From: an uncultured Oscillospiraceae bacterium
Lineage (GTDB): Bacteria; Bacillota; Clostridia; Oscillospirales; Ruminococcaceae
Length of the DNA: 43,274 nt
Assembly: GCA_934486875.1 (NCBI GenBank)
Contig: CAKSPU010000017.1
Span: 1-43,274, forward strand
Direction: 5' to 3'
The notes beneath the pieces were generated by a model that did no database searches, had not been told where the DNA came from, and saw only the letters and a program-made list of their open reading frames with translations. Position 1 is the first letter of the stretch. The number at the start of each line of letters is the position of its first letter. Below, piece by piece: positions 6,839 to 13,842 of the stretch. The position numbers were made by a program, and so were the translations under genes.

Positions 6839-8797
6839 TTACGAAAGTCTCGAACCGTTTGGAATATCCTTGTCAACGAAGATGACCTTTGCGTCCTCGC
6901 CGACGCTTGCCGCAACTATCATACCGTTGGACTCAACTCCGCAGAGCTTTGCGGGGGAAAGGTTTGCAACAAGTATTACCTTTTTGCCCACAAGATCCTC
7001 GGGAGCATACCACTTGGCAATGCCCGAAACCACCTGTCTCTCACCGAAGCCGTCATTCAGCATAAGCTTTAAGAGCTTCTTCGCCTTGGGTATTTTCTCG
7101 CAGCTCTTCACCTCTGCGATACGGAGATCAGCCTTGAAGAAATCGTCGATGCCGATGATGTCCGCAAGGGGTTCAAGGTTTGCTCCGTCTGCGTCCTCAA
7201 GGGCAGCCTTTGCCTTGTCAGCCTGTGCCTTGATGAGGGCGTTGAGCTCTTCTATTTCCTTGTCAACGTCAATTCTCGGGAAGATGATATCTCCCTTGTG
7301 AACGGTGATGTTCTGAGGAAGAACGCCGAATTTTGCGGCATTCACATAGCTTACATCGTCAGCTGTCGCACCTATCTGCTCCCATACCTTGGGCATTGTG
7401 GAGGGCATAAATGCGCTGAGAAGTGATGTGGAAATTCTGATGGATTCAAGGAGATTGTAAAGCACGGCAGCAAGTCGGGGCTTGTTTGCCTCGTCCTTTG
7501 CAAGCACCCAGGGAGCTGTTTCGTCAATGTACTTGTTCGCACGGGAGATCACCTTGAATATCTCAGCAAGGGCAAGGTTAAGAGTTGTGTTGTCCATACA
7601 CCTGTCAACAGTTTCCCTCAGTGATTTTGCCATAGAGATAAGCTCATCGTCCATAGGGTCGGACTGCTTTGCCTCGGGAAGTGTGCCGTCAAAATACTTG
7701 ATGACCATTGCAACGGTTCTTGAAACAAGGTTTCCGAGGTCATTCGCAAGGTCGGAATTGATGCGGTTTATCATTATCTCGTTGGAGAATGAGCTGTCAG
7801 CGCCCAGAGCCATTTCACGGAGAATATGGTATCTGATAGCGTCTGCGCCGTAGCGTTCACCGAGAACGAGGGGGTCAACAACATTTCCGAGAGACTTTGA
7901 CATCTTCTGACCGTTAAAGGTTATCCAGCCGTGAACTGCAAGATGCTTGGGGAGAGGAAGCTCCAGCGCCATAAGCATTGCAGGCCAAATGATAGCGTGG
8001 AAACGCATAATGTCCTTTGCGACCATATGAACATCTGCGGGCCAGAACTTCCCGAAATCATTATGAGCATCATTGTCATAGCCGAGAGCGGTGATATAGT
8101 TGGAAAGAGCATCTATCCATACATATACAACGTGGTCGGGGTCAAAGGTAACGGGAATGCCCCACTTGAAGCTTGTTCTTGAAACGCAGAGATCCTCCAG
8201 TCCGGGCTTTATGAAGTTGTTTACAAGCTCAACGGCTCTTGTCTTGGGCTGGAGATAATCTGTTTCGGTGAGGAGCTTTTCGATCCTGTCGGCAAAGGGG
8301 GACATTTTGAAAAAATATGCCTCTTCCCTGGCTTCAACAACGTCTCTGTGACACTCGGGGCACTTGCCGTTCTCATCAAGCTGGGACTCGGTCCAGAAGC
8401 TCTCGCAGGGGGTGCAGTACTTGCCCTTGTACTCGCCCTTGTAGATGTATCCCTTATCGTACAGGGTCTTGAAAATATCCTGTACAGCCTTTACGTGATA
8501 ATCGTCGGTGGTGCGGATATAGCGGTCATAGCTTATATTCATATATGACCAGAGGTTCTTGAAAACAGCCACGATCTCGTCAACGTACTGCTTGGGAGTA
8601 ACGCCCTTTTCCGCAGCCTTCTGCTCTATCTTCAGACCGTGCTCGTCCGTTCCTGTGAGAAACATCACGTCATAGCCCTGCATTCGTCTGTAACGGGCGA
8701 TAGAATCGCAGGCTACTGTTGTATAGCAGTGGCCGATATGGGGATTGCCCGACGGATAATAGATAGGGGTGGTAATGTAGTAGGGTTTCTTTGACAC
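6839..8797 (-). CDS. metG: Methionine--tRNA ligase
   Basis: Methionyl-tRNA synthetase charges tRNA-Met for initiation and elongation. The 652-residue protein has the class I signatures: HIGH form PSGNPHIGHCYTT near residue 18, a zinc knuckle CTPCESFWTESQLDENGKCPEC, and the KMSKS loop GQKMSKSLGN near residue 300. An anticodon-binding helical domain follows, then a C-terminal tRNA-binding OB domain (FFKADLRIAEVKSCEKIPKAKKLLKLML) of the type that makes the dimer. The start is a GTG with AGGAA upstream; the frame then reads SKKPYYITTPIYYPSG. A consensus promoter lies at 8842-8870 and no T-box is seen, so regulation looks simple. Confidence 0.97.
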   Translation of the reverse strand: MSKKPYYITTPIYYPSGNPHIGHCYTTVACDSIARYRRMQGYDVMFLTGTDEHGLKIEQKAAEKGVTPKQYVDEIVAVFKNLWSYMNISYDRYIRTTDDYHVKAVQDIFKTLYDKGYIYKGEYKGKYCTPCESFWTESQLDENGKCPECHRDVVEAREEAYFFKMSPFADRIEKLLTETDYLQPKTRAVELVNNFIKPGLEDLCVSRTSFKWGIPVTFDPDHVVYVWIDALSNYITALGYDNDAHNDFGKFWPADVHMVAKDIMRFHAIIWPAMLMALELPLPKHLAVHGWITFNGQKMSKSLGNVVDPLVLGERYGADAIRYHILREMALGADSSFSNEIMINRINSDLANDLGNLVSRTVAMVIKYFDGTLPEAKQSDPMDDELISMAKSLRETVDRCMDNTTLNLALAEIFKVISRANKYIDETAPWVLAKDEANKPRLAAVLYNLLESIRISTSLLSAFMPSTMPKVWEQIGATADDVSYVNAAKFGVLPQNITVHKGDIIFPRIDVDKEIEELNALIKAQADKAKAALEDADGANLEPLADIIGIDDFFKADLRIAEVKSCEKIPKAKKLLKLMLNDGFGERQVVSGIAKWYAPEDLVGKKVILVANLSPAKLCGVESNGMIVAASVGEDAKVIFVDKDIPNGSRLS

Positions 8798-8841
8798 GAT
8801 AATTCCTGCCTTTCTGTCATATAAAAATTATAACAACTATT

Positions 8842-8870
8842 ATTATATACCATTATTTTGATTTTGTCAC
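8842..8870 (-). promoter_or_regulatory. Promoter of metG
   Basis: On the minus strand GTGACA, a 17-base spacer and TATAAT lie about 45 bases before the GTG start. Confidence 0.7.
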
Positions 8871-8932
8871 TACTTTTTTTCAAAAATTTACGGAATTGAC
8901 TTTCAGCATCGGCGGGAATGTGATCTTGGCGG

Positions 8933-8961
8933 TTGATTTTATCTTTTGGGTGTGGTATAAT
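8933..8961 (+). promoter_or_regulatory. Promoter of the 9160-11367 unit
   Basis: TTGATT, a 17-base spacer and TATAAT with an upstream TGG suggest a start near 8968. That leaves a leader of about 190 bases before the first gene. An inverted repeat, GGGGTAGC (8963-8970) and GCTGCCCC (8982-8989), straddles the predicted start, so it is better placed as an operator than as an RNA hairpin. A second inverted repeat, TCGTTTGT/ACAAACGA, at 9000-9022 would be transcribed. Confidence 0.6.
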
Positions 8962-9159
8962 CGGGGTAGCAGCAGCGTGTCGCTGCCCCACTCGTTTCAT
9001 CGTTTGTATGGGCAACAAACGAACGGCTCGGTAACGATACAATTTTGTATAATGCTAGTAGAGATTGAAAAAACGTCCGATGCCAAAATAAATAATTATA
9101 AATAAAAAAACGTGTATGTAATAATGCACAAAATAAAATTAGTTGGGAGTTGCTATTAA

Positions 9160-9339
9160 ATGAAAGAGAGTATGAAAAAAGCTCTAACCAATTATTATAA
9201 TAAGAACAAACAATTAAACATTACGATAAGCAACGAAATCTACGAATTGTTTGTTAATTATTGCAAACAATATAAAATAACCAAAAAAGAAGCAATTGAA
9301 GCAATGATAACATATTGTATTGACAATAATATACTTTAA
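9160..9339 (+). CDS. Small ribbon-helix-helix-like protein, 59 residues
   Basis: The ATG at 9160 opens a 59-codon frame ending with TAA at 9337-9339. It reads MKESMKKALTNYYNKNKQL, then NITISNEIYELFVNYCKQY and KITKKEAIEAMITYCIDNN. One short strand followed by two amphipathic helices resembles the MetJ/Arc/CopG ribbon-helix-helix fold of small DNA-binding proteins, though this is a pattern judgement. GGGAG lies 9 bases before the ATG. Composition is strongly AT-rich, unlike the aldo/keto reductase 20 bases downstream. It could be an autoregulator acting at the inverted repeats near 8963-9022, or an antitoxin-like orphan with no toxin gene beside it. Confidence 0.6.
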   Translation: MKESMKKALTNYYNKNKQLNITISNEIYELFVNYCKQYKITKKEAIEAMITYCIDNNIL

Positions 9340-9359
9340 TAAAAATGAGGTGCAAAATT

Positions 9360-10469
9360 ATGATCACAAGAGACTGCAAAGGTACAAAGCTTTCCGCTCT
9401 CGGAATGGGAAATATGCGTCTGCCAATAAAGCCCGGCGGCGGTGACGGAGACATTGACCTTGACCGTGGCAGGGAAATTATCGACAAGGCAATGGCGGAG
9501 GGCGTGAATTATTACGACACCGCTTATGTTTATCACAGCGGAAAATCCGAGGGATTTCTGAAAGAAGTCCTTGTAAAGCGCTATCCCCGTGACAGCTTTT
9601 ACATTGCGGACAAATTTTTTATCCAGGCAAACCCCGATCACAAGGCTGTTTTTGAAGAACAGCTCCAACGTCTGGGAACCGATCACATCGACTTTTACCT
9701 TATCCACAGCGTTACAGACAACCTTGCGGACAAGTACATAAACAGCGGCTGCATCGAATATTTTGCGGAGCAGAAAAAACTTGGCAGAATAAAAAATCTG
9801 GGCTTCTCCTCACACTCATCTCCCGAAACACTGAAACGCTTTTCGGAGTACCGTGACTGGGATTTTGCTCAGATACAGCTGAATTATTATGACTGGCTTT
9901 TCGGTTCATCGAAGCAGGAATATGAGATACTCCGTGAGAAAAATATTCCTATGGTGATAATGGAGCCTGTCCGTGGGGGCAGACTTGCAGACCTTACTCC
10001 CGACGCCGCAAAGCTTCTGAAAGCTGCCCGTCCCGACAGCAGTATTGCTTCCTGGGCATTCAACTGGCTAAAGCGTCTTGACGGAATAAAGGTGATCCTC
10101 AGCGGTATGTCCGACAACGCTCAGATGGCTGACAATCTTAAAACATTCTCCGACAGCACTGCTCTTTCCGATGATGAAGAGAAAATTCTTTTCGACGCCT
10201 GTCGGATATTCAGCAAGACTGTAAAAGTCCCCTGCACCGCCTGTCGGTACTGCTGCGACGGCTGCCCTGCCGAGATAAATATTCCTGCGGTGCTGAGCCT
10301 TTACAACCGCTACAAGCTCGACGGTCCCTGGGCGCTGGAGGATATGGGCAGCGTTGATACAAAGGGCAAGCCGTATGACTGCATTGGCTGCAAGGCGTGC
10401 GAGGAGCACTGTCCGCAGGGGATCGCCGTTAGCGATATTATGGCGGAGCTTGCGGAGAAAATAAAATAA
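9360..10469 (+). CDS. Aldo/keto reductase with C-terminal ferredoxin domain
   Basis: This 369-residue protein joins an aldo/keto reductase barrel to a 4Fe-4S module, a common arrangement in anaerobes. The barrel shows LGMGNMRLP near residue 16, the catalytic Asp/Tyr region YYDTAYVYHSGKSEGFL, the Lys in IADKFF, and His in DFYLIHS; NAD(P)H is the expected cofactor. The C-terminal cysteines are CTACRYCCDGCP (about residue 286) and CIGCKACEEHCPQGI (about residue 340), enough for two clusters. The ATG at 9360 is chosen because GAGGTG lies 8 bases before it; an in-frame ATG at 9345 overlaps that site. The physiological substrate is unknown. It is co-transcribed with the small gene upstream and the S66 peptidase downstream. 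Confidence 0.9.
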   Translation: MITRDCKGTKLSALGMGNMRLPIKPGGGDGDIDLDRGREIIDKAMAEGVNYYDTAYVYHSGKSEGFLKEVLVKRYPRDSFYIADKFFIQANPDHKAVFEEQLQRLGTDHIDFYLIHSVTDNLADKYINSGCIEYFAEQKKLGRIKNLGFSSHSSPETLKRFSEYRDWDFAQIQLNYYDWLFGSSKQEYEILREKNIPMVIMEPVRGGRLADLTPDAAKLLKAARPDSSIASWAFNWLKRLDGIKVILSGMSDNAQMADNLKTFSDSTALSDDEEKILFDACRIFSKTVKVPCTACRYCCDGCPAEINIPAVLSLYNRYKLDGPWALEDMGSVDTKGKPYDCIGCKACEEHCPQGIAVSDIMAELAEKIK

Positions 10470-10485
10470 AATAAAGGGGACGCAT

Positions 10486-11367
10486 ATGAATTTGTTAAAA
10501 CGTGGCGATGTCATTGGGATAATATCGCCAAGCTGGGTTGCAGATAAAGCTGATTATGAAAGGTATGCAAAAGGCATTGAAGAGCTGGGCTTTCACGTCA
10601 GATTCGGCAAAAACATTTATAAGGACACTTATAAATACACTGCAAGCGTATCAGAGCGTGTTGATGACCTGAACGAGATGATATATGACGAGAATGTAAG
10701 GCTGGTGTTTTTCGGTGGGGGTTATGGAAGCGCAGATCTGCTTCCGTACATTGATTATAAGAAAATAAAAGAAACTCCGAAGCTTTTTTTGAGTTATAGT
10801 GACGGAACATCTATACTTAATGCTATATATGCCAACACAGGCATAACGACATACTACGGGCAGACTCCGGGCTTATTTGATAATATCAGCGAATACGACA
10901 GAAAGCAATTTGTTTCGCATCTGATCGACGGAGCTGTAACAGCACATAGCAGCAACAGTGATTGGTACACCATAACAGAGGGCTGCTGCGAGGGAAGCCT
11001 TGTCGGAGGATATTTGCTTAATTTTGTTCTGAGTTTGGGGAACAGCTTCTTCCCATATCAGACAGACAGGAATTATATATTATTTATTGAGGATCTGGAT
11101 AAATTTCAATCAGTTCAGAATGTCAGTATGTTCCTGACTTGTATTGGACAAAGCCGATTGATGAAACAAGTAACAGGTCTGCTGTTTGGTCACTACTCAG
11201 ATGAAATTTCGCCGCTGTTGTTTGAGGTGCTGGAGCGATTCGGTAAAAAGTACAGCATTCCCGTGGCTTATTGTGATGATTTTGGTCACGGCTCCAACCA
11301 TGCAATTTTTCCTATTGGCAGAGAGGCGGCTTTAGACACCAAAAATAAAACACTATTATTTAAATAG
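10486..11367 (+). CDS. S66 family peptidase (LD-carboxypeptidase / MccF-like)
   Basis: The 293-residue protein belongs to serine peptidase family S66. Known members cut the L,D bond of murein tetrapeptides (LdcA) or inactivate microcin C-type aminoacyl nucleotides (MccF). The N-terminal PSWVADKADYERYAKGIEEL, the FFGGGYGSADLLPYID strand, the nucleophile motif LSYSDGT (Ser near 105), the Glu in LFIEDLD and the His in FGHGSNHAIFPIG form the expected Ser-Glu-His set. Its short length and IEDLDKFQSVQN motif fit MccF-like members somewhat better than LdcA, but sequence alone does not decide. It follows the aldo/keto reductase by 16 bases. Codons are more AT-rich than upstream. Confidence 0.85.
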   Translation: MNLLKRGDVIGIISPSWVADKADYERYAKGIEELGFHVRFGKNIYKDTYKYTASVSERVDDLNEMIYDENVRLVFFGGGYGSADLLPYIDYKKIKETPKLFLSYSDGTSILNAIYANTGITTYYGQTPGLFDNISEYDRKQFVSHLIDGAVTAHSSNSDWYTITEGCCEGSLVGGYLLNFVLSLGNSFFPYQTDRNYILFIEDLDKFQSVQNVSMFLTCIGQSRLMKQVTGLLFGHYSDEISPLLFEVLERFGKKYSIPVAYCDDFGHGSNHAIFPIGREAALDTKNKTLLFK

Positions 11368-11406
11368 AGCATAATTCGTATGTAAGCCATAAATCCTCGG
11401 TCAGCA

Positions 11407-12180
11407 TTATGTTCCCCTGAATCCCATAGGCGTGAGGCCCGTTTTCCGCTTGAAAAGCCGCATAAAGCACACATCATTTTCATATCCGCACAGGGCGGCG
11501 ATTTCCTTGACAGTAAGCGCAGTATTTTTCAGATAATACTGCGCTGCTTTTATTCTTGCGGACAACAGGTCATCGTAGCAGCTGACCCCGAAGCGCTCCT
11601 TATAAAGCTGCTGAAAATGGGAGGGACTGAGATTTACACTCCCCGCAAGCTGGGACACCGAGCCGAAGCTCCCTGCATTGGCATAAAGCTCCGCACGGAG
11701 GGTATCGAGGGCAGAGCCGTGAACGCTGATGCTCTCCCCTGCGGGATTGCTGCCAATGCCGTCCGCAAGCTTCATAATCAGCATTTTTATCAGCATATCC
11801 ATATACTCCTCCCTGCGGTGGGATATGCCCATTTCCTCCCTGCCTATGAGCCGCAGCAGCTCCTCCGCTTCGCTTTGGTCGGGGACGGTGACAACGGTAT
11901 CGAGTGGGAAGCCTGCACGGGCAAAAAAATCGGACTCATCGCAGTCCATATGGAGAAAATGATTTTTGTATTCGCCGTTAAATGCGCCGTAATACTGGGG
12001 TGTGTCCTTTTGATAGAGAAGTACACTGCGGGGCGTGGCTATTATTGCTTCGCCGTTTATGACCGCCTTTGCTTCGCTCTTGAAGAAAAGCAGGAGCATA
12101 TCTCCCGAGCCGTGGGGACGGTCCACATAAAACCATTTGTCGTGGCGGTAATTCATTCCCATTGCGTGAAATTCGATCAT
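11407..12180 (-). CDS. AraC-family transcriptional regulator of the arabinan locus
   Basis: This 257-residue AraC/XylS protein has an N-terminal cupin-like sensor domain (MGMNYRHDKWFYVDRPHGSGDMLLLFF) and two C-terminal HTH motifs: GSVSQLAGSVNLSPSHFQQLYKERFG (about 172-197) and LTVKEIAALCGYENDVCFMRLFKRKTGLTPMGFR. It lies upstream of, and divergent from, the GH51 arabinofuranosidase gene abfA, with a 1.66-kb gap. A near-identical 62-bp sequence precedes each gene and contains repeated GATTTGTCA-like half-sites 21 bp apart, the spacing usual for this family. I infer that it binds there, activates abfA and represses itself, probably in response to arabinose or arabino-oligosaccharides. Confidence 0.88.
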   Translation of the reverse strand: MIEFHAMGMNYRHDKWFYVDRPHGSGDMLLLFFKSEAKAVINGEAIIATPRSVLLYQKDTPQYYGAFNGEYKNHFLHMDCDESDFFARAGFPLDTVVTVPDQSEAEELLRLIGREEMGISHRREEYMDMLIKMLIMKLADGIGSNPAGESISVHGSALDTLRAELYANAGSFGSVSQLAGSVNLSPSHFQQLYKERFGVSCYDDLLSARIKAAQYYLKNTALTVKEIAALCGYENDVCFMRLFKRKTGLTPMGFRGT

Positions 12181-12190
12181 TTATATCACC

Positions 12191-12252
12191 TATAATCGTA
12201 TGATTTGTCAGTATAATGATATGATACGTCACCCCAAAAGATTTGTCAAGGT
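12191..12252. repeat. 62-bp direct repeat, copy 1 (araC side)
   Basis: This sequence matches 13734-13795 at 58 of 62 positions in the same orientation; the four differences are adjacent at 12232-12235. It contains three related decamers: TGATTTGTCA (12201), TGATACGTCA (12222) and AGATTTGTCA (12239). On the minus strand it carries the araC promoter. The island 12253-13733 lies between the copies. Confidence 0.95.
12221..12249 (-). promoter_or_regulatory. Promoter of the AraC gene
   Basis: On the minus strand TTGACA (12244-12249), a 17-base spacer and TATCAT (12221-12226) lead into the AraC gene at 12180. The second and third decamers overlap its -10 and -35 boxes, so binding there would repress araC. 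Confidence 0.7.
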
Positions 12253-12341
12253 AAATTTGCAGCACTATGCATTTTTATCAAGCACATATTACAAACAATT
12301 AAAAAACTATTCGTCAATTTGCCGATTTTTTATAATAGATA

Positions 12342-12370
12342 TTGCAATATGTTTCGGACTATGCTATTAT
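12342..12370 (+). promoter_or_regulatory. Promoter of the candidate RNA at 12377
   Basis: TTGCAA (12342-12347), 17 bases, then TATTAT (12365-12370). Initiation near 12377 would place the first stem at the very 5' end of the RNA. Confidence 0.65.
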
Positions 12371-12376
12371 AAAAGA

Positions 12377-12581
12377 TGCCAAACTAATTGAATAAAAATG
12401 TGACAAGAGCTTTTTCCTTTTACAAGGGGTAAGTCTGCCCTTTTATGTCATCTCATAAGAATTTGATAAAAACGCAGATTCCATTGAGATGATGTAGATT
12501 ATTTCTTGTCATATTCAATTAGTTTGGCGACTATCGGAGTTTGCGATTTTTTATGCGTCTGCTTCGGTAGGCGCATTTTTT
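12377..12581 (+). ncRNA. Candidate structured non-coding RNA (about 205 nt)
   Basis: A promoter at 12342-12370, a folded body and a terminator at 12553-12581 define a self-contained transcription unit with no open frame of note. P1 is a perfect 17-bp closing stem: GCCAAACTAATTGAATA (12378-12394) with 12512-12528. P2 is TGACAAGA (12401-12408) with TCTTGTCA (12504-12511), with a 6-base bulge on the 5' side. P3 is an 11-bp helix (two G-U pairs), 12445-12455 with 12485-12495, around a 29-base loop. AGTCTGC (12432-12438) can pair with GCAGATT (12474-12480) in that loop, giving an H-type pseudoknot. CCTT/AAGG (12416-12427) and AAGGG/CCCTT offer alternative pairings. I do not recognise the family; a divergent 6S RNA is one alternative, and a folded MITE is another. 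Confidence 0.55.
12553..12581 (+). terminator. Terminator of the candidate RNA
   Basis: ATGCG-CT pairs with AG-CGCAT around GCTTCGGT, followed by TTTTTT. Confidence 0.8.
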
Positions 12582-12620
12582 GTTTTATAAGGTTTATTTT
12601 TGAAGGGTGGGATTAGAATT

Positions 12621-12670
12621 ATGGCTGATATGGGTACAAAGGAGGCGGCAGAAAAATGGGGCTATTCTCA
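12621..12670 (+). pseudogene. Truncated helix-turn-helix gene cut by a palindromic element
   Basis: A good ribosome site (AAGGGTGGGA) precedes ATG at 12621, and the first 17 residues, MADMGTKEAAEKWGYSH, look like the start of a small excisionase/MerR-like HTH protein (TKEAAEKWGYS is a typical first helix and turn). At 12671 the MITE-like element begins. The frame runs on through it without resemblance to a protein and stops at 12875. The remainder of the HTH was not found beyond the element, so this is a fragment. Confidence 0.5.
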
Positions 12671-12770
12671 TACTAAGAACCAATTAAAAACTGTACAAAA
12701 AATCGAGCATAATCTTGCATATATGGATTATGCGAAGATTTTTTGTCTACAGTTTTATTGGTTATTAGTA
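12671..12770. mobile_element. MITE-like palindromic element, copy A
   Basis: A 100-bp near-palindrome with ends TACTAAGAACCAATTAAAA and TTTTATTGGTTATTAGTA. It matches 33304-33404 along its whole length, with scattered differences. The arms are about 45 bp and the centre is around TTGCATATATG. No coding capacity is seen; mobilisation in trans is inferred. It interrupts the HTH fragment. Confidence 0.75.
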
Positions 12771-12973
12771 TCAGGTGACCGTGCGAAGCTGGTGTCAAAA
12801 GGGCTTGATACAAAATGCAACGCAGGACAGCAGGGGGTCTCCTTGGCACATACCTCGGGATGCAGAATGCCCTAAAAAAATCAAAAGCGAGTGTTGAGTT
12901 AGTGATACAATCAGAAACCAAAGTTTAATAACAAATATGAAGAGTGCCAAATAATTTAAAGGAGTGCTTAAAA

Positions 12974-13318
12974 ATGTATTGTGAAAAATGTGGAAAGCAA
13001 ATTGATGATAATGCAATGATTTGCTCGGGATGCGGATGCAAGGTCGTGAATACCGATAAAAGCGACAAAGGAATAAATAACAATGACAAAAATATAACCA
13101 ATAACGGCGGCAAGTCAATATGGCTGTCAATTGGATTTTGTGCGGGTGCAGTCATTGCTGTATTTCCGATTGTGTTTTTTTTAATAGGTGCGATTGTCGA
13201 GAATGATTTTGAACTCGGAGATTTCATTCAATATATATCGTATAAATTAGAGCTTATTGCAGTAGGAATATTTTCTATGTGTTATTTTGGAGATAAAGAT
13301 AAAAAATATAGATCCTGA
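12974..13318 (+). CDS. Zinc-ribbon membrane protein 1
   Basis: This 114-residue protein begins with a zinc ribbon, MYCEKCGKQIDDNAMICSGCGCK (CxxC-x11-CxxC, about residues 3-20). A polar Asn/Lys/Asp linker follows, then two hydrophobic segments: SIWLSIGFCAGAVIAVFPIVFFLIGAIV and YKLELIAVGIFSMCYFG. Such zinc_ribbon_2 membrane proteins are common in Clostridia and have no established role. The ATG at 12974 is chosen because the zinc ribbon starts there and AAAGGAG lies upstream. It is paralogous to the next gene and AT-rich. It lies inside the repeat-flanked island, and no clear promoter is visible. Confidence 0.75.
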   Translation: MYCEKCGKQIDDNAMICSGCGCKVVNTDKSDKGINNNDKNITNNGGKSIWLSIGFCAGAVIAVFPIVFFLIGAIVENDFELGDFIQYISYKLELIAVGIFSMCYFGDKDKKYRS

Positions 13319-13369
13319 TTTGATTTTTCAGGTCGTTTGAATAACGCATATGTTTATGGAGGAATAAAA

Positions 13370-13669
13370 ATGTTTTGCTCAAAATGCGGAAAGCAAATTG
13401 ATGATGAGGCAATGATCTGCCCGGAATGCGGCTGTGCAACATCAAATTATAAAAGTAACAGCAGTAATGGAACCAGCGAAGAAGAAAAAAATACAATGGC
13501 AACATTGGCTATCGTGTTTGCTGTCCTTATTCCGCTCGTAGGACTTATTTTAGGCATTATTGGTGTTTGTAAATATCAGAATGAGAAATACAAGATGAAA
13601 TGCGTCACTGCTATAGTGCTGTCAATATTTTTGTGGATAGTTTCATTCGTTATTTTGTCAGTGATTTGA
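13370..13669 (+). CDS. Zinc-ribbon membrane protein 2 (DUF4190-like)
   Basis: The 99-residue protein starts MFCSKCGKQIDDEAMICPECGC, nearly the same zinc ribbon as the gene 52 bases upstream, followed by a Ser/Asn/Glu linker. Two membrane helices, MATLAIVFAVLIPLVGLILGIIGVCKY and KCVTAIVLSIFLWIVSFVILSVI, resemble the DUF4190 pattern. The ATG at 13370 has TGGAGGA before it. The ribbons match closely while the membrane parts differ, which suggests an old tandem duplication or a domain swap. A strong terminator follows. Function is unknown. Confidence 0.75.
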   Translation: MFCSKCGKQIDDEAMICPECGCATSNYKSNSSNGTSEEEKNTMATLAIVFAVLIPLVGLILGIIGVCKYQNEKYKMKCVTAIVLSIFLWIVSFVILSVI

Positions 13670-13690
13670 TCTTATATTAAGCAATAATAC

Positions 13691-13734
13691 AGCCGATGAA
13701 CCAAAGCCACAATTTTGGTTCATCGGCTCGTTTT
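13691..13734 (+). terminator. Strong terminator after the zinc-ribbon pair
   Basis: A perfect 15-bp stem, AGCCGATGAACCAAA (13691) with TTTGGTTCATCGGCT (13714), is followed by CGTTTTA. It separates the island from the abfA promoter and also faces the leftward promoter kept in repeat copy 2. Confidence 0.9.
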
Positions 13735-13795
13735 ATAATCGTATGATTTGTCAGTATAATGATATGATACGTCATTGAAAAAGATTTGTCAAGGT
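13734..13795. repeat. 62-bp direct repeat, copy 2 (abfA side)
   Basis: This partner of 12191-12252 has decamers at 13744, 13765 and 13782. The first pair is 21 bp apart and ends directly against the abfA -35 box at 13775, as expected for activation by an AraC protein. The leftward TTGACA-17-TATCAT (13764-13792) is also intact here, but points into the terminator at 13691-13734. Confidence 0.95.
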
Positions 13796-13803
13796 GGGAT
13801 AAT
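13775..13803 (+). promoter_or_regulatory. Promoter of abfA
   Basis: TTGAAA (13775-13780), a 17-base spacer and GATAAT (13798-13803). In repeat copy 1 the matching -35 bases are changed to CCCCAA, so only this copy drives rightward transcription. Confidence 0.65.
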
Positions 13804-13842
13804 TATATCAGGAAATTTTTCCGATGAAAGGAATGCTGACAT

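Noticed and set aside
8963..8989. RNA hairpin in the leader of the 9160 gene
   Set aside because: The left arm lies mostly before the predicted transcription start, so the repeat is better read as DNA than as RNA structure.
12600..12875. A complete 91-residue protein gene
   Set aside because: Most of it is a palindromic element also found at 33304; only the first 17 residues after the ATG at 12621 look like protein.
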